From NCBI GenBank assembly GCA_964020975.1, contig OZ026623.1, positions 87,063,041 through 87,127,040 of the forward strand: a stretch of DNA of 64,000 nucleotides, written 5' to 3'. Every line of letters begins with the position of its first letter. Positions within the stretch are counted from its first letter, which is position 1. The DNA comes from Hermodice carunculata. Lineage: Eukaryota; Annelida; Polychaeta; Eunicida; Amphinomidae. The notes beneath the pieces are model-generated. The model had not been told where the DNA came from and ran no database searches. It saw only the letters and a list, made by a program, of their open reading frames with translations. A program made the position numbers and the translations under genes. Positions 32,763 to 44,765 of the stretch are shown here, in pieces.

Positions 32763-33128
32763 AAAAAACAAATTTAAGCGATCAGTTATTCGAGAAATCA
32801 GAAACAACAGATGTAATTAAAGTTGAGACTGGTTTACATATTATGGGTAATATTATGTTGTCAAAAACAATTTTGAAGACACAAGTGTCATCTTAATCAT
32901 ATGTGTATAATTATTATCCATGTGAAGATTTTACAATATGTTTGAAGTCTTACACCAGTTACATGCTAGTCTTTCCAGTGTTGATGGGGGCAATGACAGG
33001 AGGGGGCATCCATGTTTGGACATTTTTCTAGTTTGTATAGAAATATGAGACTATAACCCGGTCGCCTAGCAACAGAGACAGTCTGCTGTCATAACTAGGG
33101 CATACCAGTAGAGAAATCAAGGGTGTTA

Positions 33129-33293
33129 CAGTGGTCCCTATATACAGAGACCATTTCAATGAAAGACCACCTTCTCGGGACAATTTGCTTAGTACTTTTT
33201 AATCCTATTTATATCTTCCATGAAAGGCCACCTGTCTTGGGAGACCATAATTAGGTCATCCCTAGGGATGGTCTCTGGAGACTGGATTCACTG
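33129..33293. mobile_element. pogo/Tigger-like palindromic MITE, subfamily B
   Basis: It runs from CAGTGGTCCCTATATACAGA (after TA) to GGTCTCTGGAGACTGGATTCACTGG. Internal AAAGACCACCTTCTCGGGA and AAAGGCCACCTGTCTTGGGA are near-repeats of one another. Confidence 0.6.
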
Positions 33294-34035
33294 GACTAAC
33301 ATTTGCAGGAACGGAGACTATGACAGGGCTCTGTCACTCTGTTTTTCAGTAGCAGTTCTCATTGCTTGTCAGTCTAGCATTTAGCTATTCCCCTGTTGGA
33401 GATGGCTTGTCCATCCATGCCAAATTGTCATTTGGAAAAGCTAAAATCTGTGTTTGCCCCCAGGGCTAGTGTTTTGGAATTCTAACTTGCCCCTGGTGGG
33501 AATTTGACTTGTCCCGGGCTAGAGGACATGCAAATTTGTGAGCGCTGTGTGACTATGACTTCTTGCGTGCAGCAAATTTATAAAAATCACCAGTTTGTCA
33601 AGAGCAAGTTAATTTTTTTGGACCATGGCTGACAGAGGGATCTGATAATAGGCACAGGGATCTGATCGATCATAGATACCGGTACTTCCCTGTTGCATGA
33701 TCCGGGTAAACAGCAGCACCAAATATGAACGTCCTGTAGTTTTTCAAAATATTCAGGGGGGAAACCAGAGTAGGTCATTGGCCATAATGATTAGCTCCAG
33801 TCAGGTGGACTGAGGACAAGGAATGGCTTTCATACCAGTGAGATGTTACCTGTTCTGTTTAGGTTACATGTTTTCAACATTATTATTGGAGCGGCGTGGG
33901 TCTGTCTGCTTTTATGAACAGTGGGGGAAAGGCAAACCTCATTTTCACAAAATTATGACGTAGCAAAGTGATAAGAACAGGGAAAATTACAAAGACAAAA
34001 CAAGTGATGAATTCACTTAATTTAGCTGTTTTTAT

Positions 34036-34570
34036 TATGTCTGGGTACCAACCCAGACATATTGTTTTTGCAAAGTTTTTTCTTTCTTTCTTCGTCAGTC
34101 TGCCAAATTTGTCTGGAGCTTTTCTCTAACACCATGCAAGCTACACTCTTTCAACTTGGCATGGTAATACACCTAGTAGGGAAGTTGTCTCTCTGATTTG
34201 GAATAGTCATTATGTTCAAAATTATGCTAATCAGGGGCAATTAAAATTTTAAAAGCTCCATATCTTCAAAACTATATAGATAGATACAAAATTCAAAGTT
34301 CGGCATATAGGTTTGTGACATCTGCCAATCTAACGGACAGTAAACAAAAGGTGTAAAATTTTAAATTATGCTAATTAAGGCACGTTGAAAATTTTAAACT
34401 TGAATATCTTCAAAACTATACTAGATAGAGATGCCATTCCAAGTTCAATATACAGGTTTGTGATAGAGGTGCATCCAATGAACCATGAACCAAACTTGTA
34501 GGATTTGAATTTATGCAAATTAGATGATTACCTAAAACTTAAATCTTGAATAGCAAGATAGGTTACTTGT
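34036..34570. repeat. modular repeat with perfect hairpin start
   Basis: ATGTCTGGGT (34037-34046) and ACCCAGACAT (34051-34060) form a perfect 10 bp hairpin with a 4-base loop. A TCTTTCTTCGTCAGTCTGCC stretch follows, then about 2.5 diverged modules of about 145 bp (AATTATGCTAAT, ATATCTTCAAAACTATA, ATAGGTTTGTGA). The architecture is the same as in the repeats at 25690, 29518, 47205 and 50230, though the primary sequence differs. Confidence 0.5.
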
Positions 34571-34724
34571 AGCTAATGTATCACAGCTGCATAAACTGCA
34601 TTGCAGTTTCTCCAGGCACCAGACTGATTTGCTAACAAGCAAATCAAATTTTCTAGTTTTCACTGATTTTATTGTTTATAGCAGAAAATCATGGAATACT
34701 GCAACACAGATTTAATACAAACTG

Positions 34725-34897
34725 CAGTGGTACCTGCTGTGTGAGGCCTTTCTGCCACGAAAGTGCCCACATATAGCAGGTGACCTGACACCACAGGCAA
34801 ATTAACAAAGAAAGTGATTCTTGTGGCCTGAAAAAATAATGGCCACAGAGAACAGGTGGCCTGTCACAGCAGTGGCTGCAGGCAGCAGGTACCACTG
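34725..34897. mobile_element. pogo/Tigger-like palindromic MITE, subfamily A
   Basis: It runs from CAGTGGTACCTGCTGTGTGA to GGCAGCAGGTACCACTG, followed by TA. Internal GTGCCCACATATAGCAGGTG and CAGGTGGCCTGTCA correspond to the 7366-7554 copy. Confidence 0.65.
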
Positions 34898-35422
34898 TAT
34901 TTCCAAAATAGTGAAATCAACGCTTCCATCAAATGCCTGAAACTGTCAAAATGTATACACGTGAACAGTGTTGTCCCCAGCTTTTCAGGAGGGCAGGGCA
35001 CCTTTCATCTAAAAGGGCACTTTTAAAGCACACAATGACAATCAAAAAGGGCATCCAAAGTAGCGGTCCAAAAAAGAGGATTTTTTTGTTGTTGTTTTTA
35101 TGGAAATAGTTCTGAATTTGCATTGTATACTTATGGTCAATAGATAAATTGATGTGTTGTTTTGCCAGTCAGTTTAAATTATATTGAAATTTTATGAGAA
35201 AATGAATGTAGTTGCCCAGAATATAAAAAAACATAGTAGAAAAGGGCAGGGAGCAAAACAAAAGGGCAGGGCAAATCTCCCTTCTATCTTAAGCTACAGA
35301 CAACACTGTGTGAAGATCGTATATTTACAGTTCATGTAAGGGTTTGACTTTGTCAGTGGTGAATAAATTTTTTGTCCTTTTCGTTTATCGTGCGCACGAT
35401 GAGATGCCCGCTACAATGTAGA

Positions 35423-35500
35423 TTAACCCTTCCCCCGGGATTTAGGACTGACTCAACAGCTTTCATTATTGAGGCCTTGCAAAATGCATGCTCAAGGGGT
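35423..35500. mobile_element. left part of a piggyBac-like MITE (core type I)
   Basis: TTAACCCTTCCCCCGGGA followed by ACTGACTCAACAGCTTTC is the family's left end and first hairpin arm. The right end is not recognisable. Confidence 0.4.
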
Positions 35501-35997
35501 ATGGTAAAATAGAATAAGATTGAAAAAACATGGCAGACAGAATCAAAAAGCAGATAGGCTGTCCCATGCGGCAGTGGACTGGGTTTTAAGAGCTTCAATG
35601 GAATAAATCAAAGTGTTACTAGAAATTGGGCCATTCATTATTGTCATTGTCCTGTTGATGGGTGGCGTGATCGATTTATTGGTGTTATCCTCCCAGCACT
35701 AGATTCTAGCTCAGGAGATTGCAGAGAACAACTCTGGAAACTTTGAGCAATGGAAAGAAAGATTATTTTTTTTTAGTTAGAATGCTAATAAAGTTTGCAG
35801 TATTTATCAAACAATTATGAGACATACAACTAAATATCCAAATTGGTCAAGGCTCTGTTTCTTCAAAAAGTGTTAAACATGATTGGGGTTTCTCCGTCAA
35901 TACCAGACTTCTTTGGAATATTGTAGAAAATGGTATCAACTCTTAAAACCACCTTTTCCTGACACTAGAGTCAATTTTTTAATAAGTTTATCTGTAT

Positions 35998-36068
35998 TTT
36001 GAGACCACCTGCAATATGAGACCATTTTCTACTAGCAAAAGAGGGGTTCTTACAGCAGGTACCACTGG
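35998..36068. mobile_element. pogo/Tigger-like MITE fragment
   Basis: TTTGAGACCACCTGCAATATG through TTACAGCAGGTACCACTGG is the right half of a subfamily A/B element; the same words occur at 39780-39855. Confidence 0.45.
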
Positions 36069-36117
36069 TCAGCATTACCAGTCTTCCCCTTGCTCTAATT
36101 AATAGATTTTTAAAATT

Positions 36118-36180
36118 TTTATTATTATTATTAGTAGTAGTAGTATCATTATTATTGTTATTATTGTTGTTGTTATTTAA
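36118..36180. repeat. ATT/AGT trinucleotide microsatellite
   Basis: Interrupted ATT, AGT and GTT repeats produce a poly-Asn frame on the minus strand (35971-36186) that should not be read as a gene. Confidence 0.85.
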
Positions 36181-36690
36181 CTTCATTGGTTTGATATTGG
36201 ATGTGCTCCCTTAAGCCTGGTGAGAAAATCAAGAGAAAAGTAACAAGACATGAGTGATGACATATTATATATGCTATACTCCAGTGTGCTGTGCCTGGAG
36301 CAAATCATTTCTGCTGAAGTGATTGACGTGAGGCCAGGTCAAGGGTCAGAGGTCAAGGAGGTGTTCACCAGAAGCTACTCAAATATGGTAATTCAGCTAC
36401 AGGTGTGCCATGGTGACCAGTAACTTATTGCAGACATTAACTTGTGGAGTATAAACACAACGGTAGTACACACAAGTGGTCATAAATGCGAAGTTTCAGG
36501 TTGCACCCCTAAATTGGCCACAGAGGGCAGCACTAAGTTATAAGGTCTAATGACCAGCACTGTAGGATTTGACTTGACCTGAGTGATGGAATTTGTGGTT
36601 GGCTGAAATCCGTTACATATATTTTTAATTCAGATTTTGCCATCATAAAATAGAGTGACTTGAATAATTAATTTTAGGCATTTTTTTTCC

Positions 36691-36714
36691 GGGGGGGGGG
36701 GGGGGGGGGGGGGG
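36691..36714 (+). repeat. 24-base poly-G tract
   Basis: This is the longest uninterrupted G run in the window; T8 and CC precede it. Confidence 0.85.
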
Positions 36715-37010
36715 AGGGTGGAAATTTGAAAGTGATATTGGGTGCAGACAGGTGAAAATCCAACATGACTGTGTTCAGGTGGGGCAAAGTCAAAAGTTTG
36801 GTGTTCATCATATATGTTAATGCCTGTTATTTTGTTGGTCAGACTTGAACTTACTTGCTGAGCAAACTCTCCCTTAAAGTCAAAGCTTCTACTCTCAGAT
36901 ACGCCAGGATGTGTTAAACTGGCCGTCTACGGGAAATTTAATTTAGGGGTGCTACCTCCAATGGACCAGGCACCATAGGTTACAAGGAAATGCCCTGTGA
37001 GCACCATACA

Positions 37011-37025
37011 GTGCCATCTAGTGGT
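37011..37025 (-). promoter_or_regulatory. CTCF-like motif
   Basis: On the minus strand this reads CCACTAGATGGCAC, a full match to the generic CTCF core. Related single-mismatch sites are at 18554 (+), 43461 (-) and 47909 (+). Binding is inferred from motif only. Confidence 0.3.
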
Positions 37026-38814
37026 CATAATAAGAGAAGAAAAGGGTGTGACTTGTGAACTTTGAACCAAAGAATTTACATGGAAGCAGGATACCCTCTC
37101 AGTCTGCTATCACAGGTGAATATTGTTCACAAAGGTTCCATTTCTCTGAAATTAAGAGATGATTTTCCTGGGGGGAAAAAAAGGCTTACAAAATATTCAA
37201 AATTAAAGTTAATGTCTGTCCACAGTGTTTAAAAAAATTGAAATTATTATGTCCACGTTAGGTTGCAGTGTGAATAGTTATGGTTGTTCTTTGGGGGGGG
37301 GGAATGCTCTCTCTATGTGCATCAGTCAGTGTGTCCGTTAACCCCCAAATGGGGGTTGCAAAACCTTAAATATCCAATGAGAAAATTCTTAAGGGCCACA
37401 AGTCTTATTTATTTACATGTAAAATCAGTGAAAATCTAGTGTTCTCCCCTGAATTTCCCTTCCCGGACCCCCTGACGGATACACGGCAGTGGTGATAGAA
37501 ATATGTTTGCCATGAAGGATGGGTTTTGTTTTTGGTTTTGTGAAAGAAAAAAATGAAATTACGTGCACACCATATCAATGCGATGATTGATGTGCTTTGC
37601 CCATACCTTAGTGAGGTTTATGGTGGCTTGGGAATTGAGCCAGTTCATGTGTTTCCCTGTGTGATGATACATATATACATTTGTGCCAAATTTGAGCAAC
37701 ATCAGCACGGGAAATTTCAAAATATCACAGCTGCAAAGGTTCCTGAAGGGCCCTGAAAATTGGATGAGCTGCGTGAAATTGTAATTTTAAAGCGTCTTGT
37801 TGTCAGGGGTTACCGGGCTGTTCAAACCGGATTTTCACGCAATAAGTGGCAGACCTGGAGTCTTGCGTGCCGGAGTATCTCAGATCACTCAGAACCTCCC
37901 CAGTTTGCTGTTTATGTACAGTGGTTGAAAAAAAAACAACAAAACGGAAATTGGTTTGATTTGGCAGCGTTAGGGATGTGCAAGTTTGTGATAGAAGACA
38001 GGTGATCCCGGACTTTATGCTCACAGTCACACCTCGGCTGCCTTACCAATCTTACTGCATGCTTTATTAACCCTTTTTCGGGTGAAGTTGTCACTCATGT
38101 CCCTGGAGGGTTTGGCCACACTCCTTGGCAAAAATGAAGAAGTGGGCATACCTATGGTAACAATTATAACCGATTGTTTCCTTTCGAATGCGTTTTCACA
38201 CAACAGTGAGAGATTTTAAGAAGAGTTAGCTCGCTTTAAGCCCAAATTGCATTATCACATTCTTAAAAAGAGCTTTACTTCAATTACTGACATGCCGGGT
38301 CCAAAGTTTGTGTGTCCTTGTGCCATTTTTATATGATTTGGTCATTTGCGTAAGAGTGAAACTGTTAAAAGCTTTTGATATTGAATGATACAGAGGATCT
38401 TGACATATTTTCTCAAGGCCACTGAGGGAATGCATATCATATTTGTGTGTGTTTGTGTGTGTAATGGCCATTTCTGGTTAACTTGTGCACATATATCTCC
38501 ATATTGCAACAGGCATATTCTACAGACACAAGTCAATTAAATATAAAAAGAAACTTAACAAAACTGCAAATCTGTACCATTTGAACGCTATAAAGTCTGA
38601 TAATCAAAGAACATAGTCCTATTCCATACCACTCACTGGAAAACTGTGGAGTTCAAAATCATTACCTGTATAAATTTATTTTATGAAAGGAACAAATTCT
38701 ATTCATAATATTTGAAATTAGAAGAAAGTTTTAGGCTTTATTAGCCCCCATATAAAATTGGCTCATCAGCCAGAAACTAGTGCAAGACTCTGACAAATCA
38801 TTCTGTTATTAAAC

Positions 38815-39255
38815 TGCAGTCATAGGTGGTTCATGGTGGTGCCACTGGCGCTATTAATTAATTGGAATTAACATTATAGGGATCAAAAACAAATTAACTG
38901 CATTGTTGTGATAATGAATTGAGCCAGGACTACAAATTTTACACAAATATGCATTAGACCGGTGGTTAAATTTTGTGTGTGACCCCGACCTATTTTCAAG
39001 GTCGTTAAGCAAATTTAGTATTAAAAGGACACTAAATGCAGTATTTTTTATAAACAATATGGCTAATGATATTAAATGTACCATAAATGTGTATTGTGTG
39101 GCAGTTTGATATTACACAATATGGATGACCTAAAGCTACCTTCGCAAGGTCACCGAGATGTTGTCAGTTGTATTCCAGGAAATGAATTATATGTGATGGT
39201 CGCGTGATTATATTTGGGCAGAGCATAAGGCCTATGGGCTTGTTGTCTTTTGAAA
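38815..39255. repeat. partial copy of the 29518-31165 modular repeat
   Basis: Shared landmarks are GGTGGTGCCAC, GACCTATTTTCAAGGTC, TTTGATATTACACAATATGG and the terminal AGCATAAGGCCTATGGGC. Confidence 0.5.
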
Positions 39256-39508
39256 TTTAGAATAACCTTGTTGCTCAGGGGAAAGTGATGAGTATTGTGA
39301 AGATCTGAGAATAGCTGTGTATAACATTGTCCTGAGGTGGGGGGGATGGCACAACTTGGGCCGAATCACCACCACCCAGCATGTTGCTGGTTGGTGGTGG
39401 TGCCACCTGTAGGATAAAACAAATTTAGCTTAACTAATTGGGAAGAAAATGTGAAATGGGAAGGAGCTGCTCCCACTGCATAGTTAAGTACGTTTGTATA
39501 TTGTGGCA

Positions 39509-39681
39509 CAGTGAAAACTAGTTATAATGACACGATTTGTTCCCTTAGAAATGTGTCAGATAGCTGAATATGTCAGGTAAATGAATCAAGTAACAAAGAA
39601 AATGAACTTTTGCCATTTAAACTTCTGTCATTATAATGACTATGTTGGATATCTGAGTGTCATTATAATGAGGTTTCACTG
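39509..39681 (-). mobile_element. pogo-like MITE, subfamily C
   Basis: The ends CAGTGAAAACTAGTTATAAT and ATTATAATGAGGTTTCACTG are inverted repeats next to CA and TA. In reverse orientation it aligns along its whole 173 bp with the copy at 61507-61680. The interior is built of TGTCATTATAATGAC-like and GA(T/C)ATATTCAG-like words. It is non-coding. Confidence 0.7.
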
Positions 39682-39855
39682 TACCTGGTCTAAAGATCAC
39701 CTCTCAAGAGCAACTACACTATTTTCAAGACTGTCCTTTTAAGACATATGAGGGGACCCTCCTTTCTTTGTTAATTTACCTGTAAATAAAGACCACCTGT
39801 AATATTTGACCATTTTGTCTGGCACTAGGGGTGGTCTTAAATAGCAGGTATCACT
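39682..39855. mobile_element. pogo/Tigger-like MITE directly abutting subfamily C copy
   Basis: It starts TACCTGGTCTAAAGATCACC immediately after the previous element's terminal CACTG and ends AAATAGCAGGTATCACTG followed by TA. Internal AAAGACCACCTGTAATATTT and GGGGTGGTCTT match the B type. The two elements appear to share one boundary. Confidence 0.5.
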
Positions 39856-40004
39856 GTATGTTTAAAAAAAATGGGTGGCGATGCAAAGAGTTAGACCAGT
39901 CACCAAAGTTGCATTTTGTTTTGTGAGTGATAGAAACTCATTGGAAAAATTGAAATGAAAATAAGATCAAGCTTTACAGCATTAAAAAAAAAAAAGAAAA
40001 GTCA

Positions 40005-40160
40005 TCCCAGGCCAAGGTATAAAGCAGTTTAGCCGGGGCATGTTGTCTTGATAAGTCTTATCTTCCATTATAATTCAAACTGTTTTTCGTTACTGCTTGC
40101 CAAAAAGCATTGAAGCAGATCTGACTTTTGACCACTATCCGGTTTTGTTTGAAATAGGGA
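40005..40160. mobile_element. piggyBac-like MITE remnant (GGGCATGT subfamily)
   Basis: GGGGCATGTTGTCTTGATAA and GAAGCAGATCTGACTTTTGACC match the right halves of the copies at 9309 and 44354. The hairpin core is lost. Confidence 0.4.
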
Positions 40161-40475
40161 AAGAGTTGCAATTTTGGCCAAAATTGGCTTCAGAAAGGAA
40201 GGCTTTTACAGTTAATGACAAAAGAGATGTTAAGTCTGGGGTCCCCCCCCCCCCCGGGGTGGGGGTGGGGGTGGAGTCTTTCAGTCCTACAGTCAGCTTA
40301 TGGTCCAGCCACACTGGACATGGCTGGAGAAAGGCACGGAAAATGCTGACTACAGATTGCGTGTGTTGGTGCATACTTGTATGAAAGCTCTTTTCGTGAG
40401 CATTTTTGCACAACCCTTGTTCAGCAGATCTGGCAGAAATGAAGAGAAAAAAGTCTGCTCATAGCGTGGAAAGAG

Positions 40476-40723
40476 TTAAAACTCCTCCAGTGCTAATCAC
40501 CACAAAAGTTCTGATCTTCTGAATTAATATATTAATTTCACAATCAAATCTTTCATGAAAATAAAGCTTTTATTCAAGTGCCATCATGTTTTCCCAAGGA
40601 AAGAATGGTCCAGGTCAACAGCTTTCCTCAGCAATTGTTTGGGGGGGGGGGAGGCAATGGGCCCAAAGTGTGTGCCCAGAAAAGCCAATGGCTCAGTCTG
40701 CAATTCAACACTGAAAGAGTTAT
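40476..40723 (+). mobile_element. hairpin-cored piggyBac-like MITE (core type I)
   Basis: It starts TTAAAACTCCTCCAGTGC and ends ACACTGAAAGAGTTAT. The body is AATCAAATCTTTCATGAAAA and TTATTCAAGTGCCATCATG. The left arm AGGTCAACAGCTTTCCTC is followed by a poly-G insertion inside the loop (about 40641-40650), and the right arm is diverged. Confidence 0.55.
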
Positions 40724-42152
40724 ATATAGTTACCCTAGTTGAGCAACACCTTAGATAACTGGGGTCACATGACCATTTGGTGATCAAAACGAGAAGTGCT
40801 CATTAATTTATACGTGTAAGTAAACTAGTAATTAAATTTGAAAATGTAATTTGTGGCTTGTGAAGGATTGCCCACAGGCGTCACCAGTGAACAAACTAGG
40901 ACCACTTTGACTAGAATTCAACACACAGCAGACCTTTAACCTGACATTTTTTTTTTTCTTTTTTGGTATTTTTATGCCAAGAGCTATTAGCCTAGCTAGC
41001 TGTTGGGAGTTCTACAGAAAAGACAAATTCACCCTGTCCTGGAGAGTGTGGTTTGTTCCAGACCAGCGTGTACTGCAAAGTGGTAATGGCCGCAAGGGGA
41101 AGGCACACGTGCAGGTGTGCCTTTCAACTTCTGCCTCGATTTATTGTTTAGGTTACCTGCTTGAGCCACGTGGTGTGCATCGACTGCAGACCAGGCGGAG
41201 AAGCTGGGCATGCAGTGGAGTCAAGGGACCACCATTTATCTTTGATCCACGGAGGCTGCGGAATTAACTCTCTGATCTCCGCAAAATTTGGCCTTGTCAG
41301 TTCAATTAGTTTGGGATTTTCTCATTACCTGTTGGCAACTTTAAAGTTGCATTGATCAGTTGATGAATAAAAATTTGATGGCTTGGGATGATAGAATTTG
41401 GCCCACCGCTTTTGAGGCTGTGGTGTTGATAGGTATCACGTTGTTTCTCTCCCAGGTGTAAGGGGTAGTCTTGTCTTTTATTAAAACAAGATGATCTCAA
41501 GCACTTACAATCAGGTACAAAAAATGCTAGCAGATGAAAAAGGAAAAGATACTCTGTCTATCCTTTTATTATAGCATTATCAGTCTTGTATCAACAACTT
41601 TCAATCCATTTACGGAGGGGGGGGGGGGGGGAAGAGAATATAAGATTTCCCCACCGACCCTTGCTGTGGTCCCACTTTCACTTGATGAATAGTTGAAGTG
41701 TTTGCGGATGATATACCTGTGCAATATGGTGCCAGGAATGACGGTCTGTTTATTTGCTCGATTTACGACGCAGCTGCTAAAGAAAGACCATAAATAAAAA
41801 ATTTCTTTAAAAAATTCCCCCCCCCCCAAAAAAATGAACTTGGAAATTGCAGAGATACTCCTTTTATTTGATGAGCAAATGGTGGCATGGTATTTTTGTA
41901 GGGATACGTTGTAGGTGTTTATGCACAGAGCCTTTTTTTTGTTCATTGGGAAAGGGGATCTATTTCAAACATTTTATAAGGTATGAATGGTTGAGCACAG
42001 GAGAAGTGTTGAAATAATATTAATCCGTACCTTGTTATGATAATACGGCTCTTCCGTTGATGTAACATGGGCACAATGTACATAACCCATACTGAGGAAA
42101 ACTGCACTCATGGGGTATCTTATGTACTATAAATCTTATCAACAATGTCTTG

Positions 42153-42450
42153 TATTAACCCTTTTTCCTCCCCTCCCCTCGTTAAGTCTCGGTATAAGAC
42201 TTTAGTCAATAACTTTGTATTAATCTTTTCCCCCAGAGTTAAGTCTGGGTTTAAGACTCGCGTCAATAACTTTTGTTTCAATCCTTTCCCCCAGAGTTAA
42301 GTCTGGGTTCAAGACTTGAGTCAATAACTTTTGTATCAATCCTTTCCCCAAGAGTTAAGTCTGGGTTTAAGACTTGAGTTCAATAACTTTTGTATCAATC
42401 CTTTCCCTAGCCAGAGTTAAGTCTGGATTTAAGATGAGTCAATAACTTCC
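42153..42450 (+). repeat. tandem array of about 58 bp built from a MITE left end, 5 copies
   Basis: Units start at 42153, 42217, 42275, 42333 and 42392. Each begins with TTAAYCCTTTYCC-like or TCAATCCTTTCCC-like sequence, continues GAGTTAAGTCTGGGTTTAAG, and ends GAGTCAATAACTTT. The lengths are 64, 58, 58, 59 and 59 bp. The unit is the left terminus plus first hairpin arm of the piggyBac-like MITE that follows. Confidence 0.8.
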
Positions 42451-42630
42451 AAGGCATGGGTTAGGCCTTTAATGCCCAACCCTTATCAGGGAAAGCTGTT
42501 GACTTAGGGCATGTAATCTTAAATAATATTTATTCAAATTATTTTTCTTTACTCATGAGATTATTCAAAGACATGGACGCAGACGTTTAACCACTAGATG
42601 GTATTGACCAGTTTAAAGAAAATGGGTTGA
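42451..42630. mobile_element. remainder of the piggyBac-like MITE (core type I)
   Basis: This holds the right hairpin arm CAGGGAAAGCTGTTGACTTA, the marker GGGCATGTAATCTTAAAT and a right end near AAAATGGGTTGA. Its left end has become the tandem array at 42153-42450. Confidence 0.55.
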
Positions 42631-42960
42631 AGAGAAAGTGAAGTAAAGCCCTTAATACAGGTGCAATTTGAGCCAATAAGAATTAATCAGATGTACTTAC
42701 ATATCAAGGAGTCTTCACACATTGGGTATAAACGTCACAGACAGTGCAGCTTTCATAAGTGTGTCCCAGGCCCGGCAGGAGGTGTGCTCTGTGTGGCGGT
42801 GAACACCTGGCTGTGAACCCAGTGTAACAAACTGCAATGGACCCTTCATGGAAAAGGCGAGTGCGGGGTAACAGATGTGCAAACTTGTGTGCAAACTTGT
42901 CTTTATTATCTGATCAAGGCCATGTGGATAAATATATCATCCATGCTCCGAAATTTTGTG

Positions 42961-42961
<1 letters not shown>

Positions 42962-42999
<38 letters not shown>

Positions 43000-43014
43000 T
43001 GAAAAAAAAAAAAA
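42962..43014. repeat. poly-T then poly-A foldback tract
   Basis: About 37 T are followed by GTG and 13 A. The run can fold back on itself. The open frames across it (42837-43025 and 42914-43207) are artefacts of low complexity. Confidence 0.85.
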
Positions 43015-44131
43015 GACTTGTCTGAATATTAGAGGACAACGCTGGTGGTGGTTTAGGTGGTGCACTCATGGCAGATGAGGAGCAGATATACACTGAATGG
43101 GTCCCGGAGTAGAAACTGTACAGCCCGAACAGATGGTTGTCATTGGTTCTGTTTGTTTTATGGCTGGATCCTACCTTCATCCTTACCACCCATTGATAGC
43201 TTCGCATGCTTTCTTGTCAGGCTGGCCTGGGTATCTCCATCTTCTGAACTTAGATATTTCAATTTTTTTTTTTCTTTTAAAAATCAGCCGGTCAGAATAT
43301 CTCGCAAAATACGAACAGGCATCCTATTGATAATTTGTATAAGTTCAGTCTGCTAGAAATACAGTACAAAGTACATGTGTAATTTGTCTTTCTGTTCTTC
43401 CCAGAAAAAAAAAATCAACTCGTATCATGATGTATGCATTTTGGACATTCCAAAACAGCAGTGCCATCTGCAGGGAGAATGTGGAAATAATTAAATGATG
43501 CAAGAGTGCATGCCTAGTTCTCACATAACACAGACACAGGAGATGCAACGGTCCAGGCATCACATAGCTGGTTCGAAAAAACTGAGGTTTCCTAACATTA
43601 TACATATGTCTTTAGTTGATGTACCTGTCATCGGTGATATAGTCCTGTCATCTGTAGAGTTGTAACGAAAACATACAGACGATTAACGTGGTGAATTACC
43701 AGGGAAAATCTCTGCCAAAGTGAAATTTGCTTTTTTGGAGAAAAGGCATGATGTTGTCTTCGGTGCATGCAGCTGTAATGCACCCAGGACTTGTTGGTGC
43801 AGTTTCTCGCAAATTGTTAAACGTGTTGTTCTGTCGTCCATTCTTGACTTGATGCAAAGACAATGAATTTAACAGGCAGGTGATTCATAAGCAGAGAGTA
43901 GTATGTTAAAGGGAGACAGCCAGCATCCATCAAAAGTTACTGTCAACTAGCAAGTTTAATGTACGATTTTTGATAACAAAGAGGAAGTTTGTTGGGTAAC
44001 TGTCAGATTGATATACACATGCTGTATTCAATCCAATAGTACTACTACGCTGTGCTAATGTTAGAATGATTTACACATGCGTGCATACCTCAGGTTATAA
44101 AGATGTTAAGTTACGGTTTGTGATCATGTTA

Positions 44132-44252
44132 CAGTAGTCCCTGTCGTGGGAGACCCCTGTTGTGAGAGACCACCCTCTCATGAAAGACTACCTGTCTTAT
44201 AAGACCACTTTTTTGTCGCTGTAGGGGTGGTCTCTGGTGACAGGGACCACTG
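44132..44252. mobile_element. pogo/Tigger-like palindromic MITE, subfamily B, short form
   Basis: This 121 bp element runs from CAGTAGTCCCTGTCGTGGGA to CTCTGGTGACAGGGACCACTG and is flanked by TTA and TA. Internal AGAGACCACCCTCTCATGAA and AAGACTACCTGTCTTATAAG are near-repeats. It is the most compact copy, lacking the middle of the 179 bp form. Confidence 0.7.
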
Positions 44253-44353
44253 TATTGTCAAAAGCTGTGTGTCAAGGTGGTCTAAGAGTATGTGTAATGT
44301 GTTGAATGATGTAAGACAAACTGTTGCTTACATACTTATAAACTTCACCAGAT

Positions 44354-44566
44354 CAATAACCCTCTCCCTTTTGGGTTAGGTCTGAGTCAACAGCTTTCCG
44401 GGGGACACCCAACCCACCCCAGAGAAGCTGTTGACTTGGGGTATGTTATCTTGATAGGGCTCATCTAAAATTCACATTCAGATGTCTTTCATTAATGCTG
44501 AAATTAATTTTTAAAAATTCATCGCAGCAGACAACATATGACCACCAGTCAGTTTATGAGGGAACA
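44354..44566. mobile_element. hairpin-cored piggyBac-like MITE (core type I, GGTATGTT subfamily)
   Basis: It begins AATAACCCTCTCCC, with arms GAGTCAACAGCTTTCC and AGAAGCTGTTGACTTGG. It then has TATGTTATCTTGATAGGGC and GCAGACAACATATGACCACC, and fades near GAGGGAACAGTTCAA. Confidence 0.5.
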
Positions 44567-44765
44567 GTTCAAATAAATAAAGATCTTTTAAGACAGGCAG
44601 TTTGTCACTGGAGTTTTCTCTGAAGGCAGGGGCCGGAGTATGAGCACGTTATGTCACCTCGGTGTTCAACTCTCCTAACTGCTTCAATTTTCAAATGAAG
44701 TTATGGCCATTCAGTAGGGGTGCCATCATTTGAAACTTAAAACACCAAGGTGTGTGAAAAGATAA

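Noticed and set aside
35971-36186. Poly-Asn protein on the minus strand
   Set aside because: It is a translation of an ATT/GTT trinucleotide microsatellite.
40974-41267. 97-codon frame with CpG-containing sequence
   Set aside because: The translation is not recognised and no convincing splice sites of matching phase border it.
42962-43014. Tail of a processed retrocopy
   Set aside because: The T run is followed by an A run with no adjacent coding similarity, poly-A signal or target duplication.
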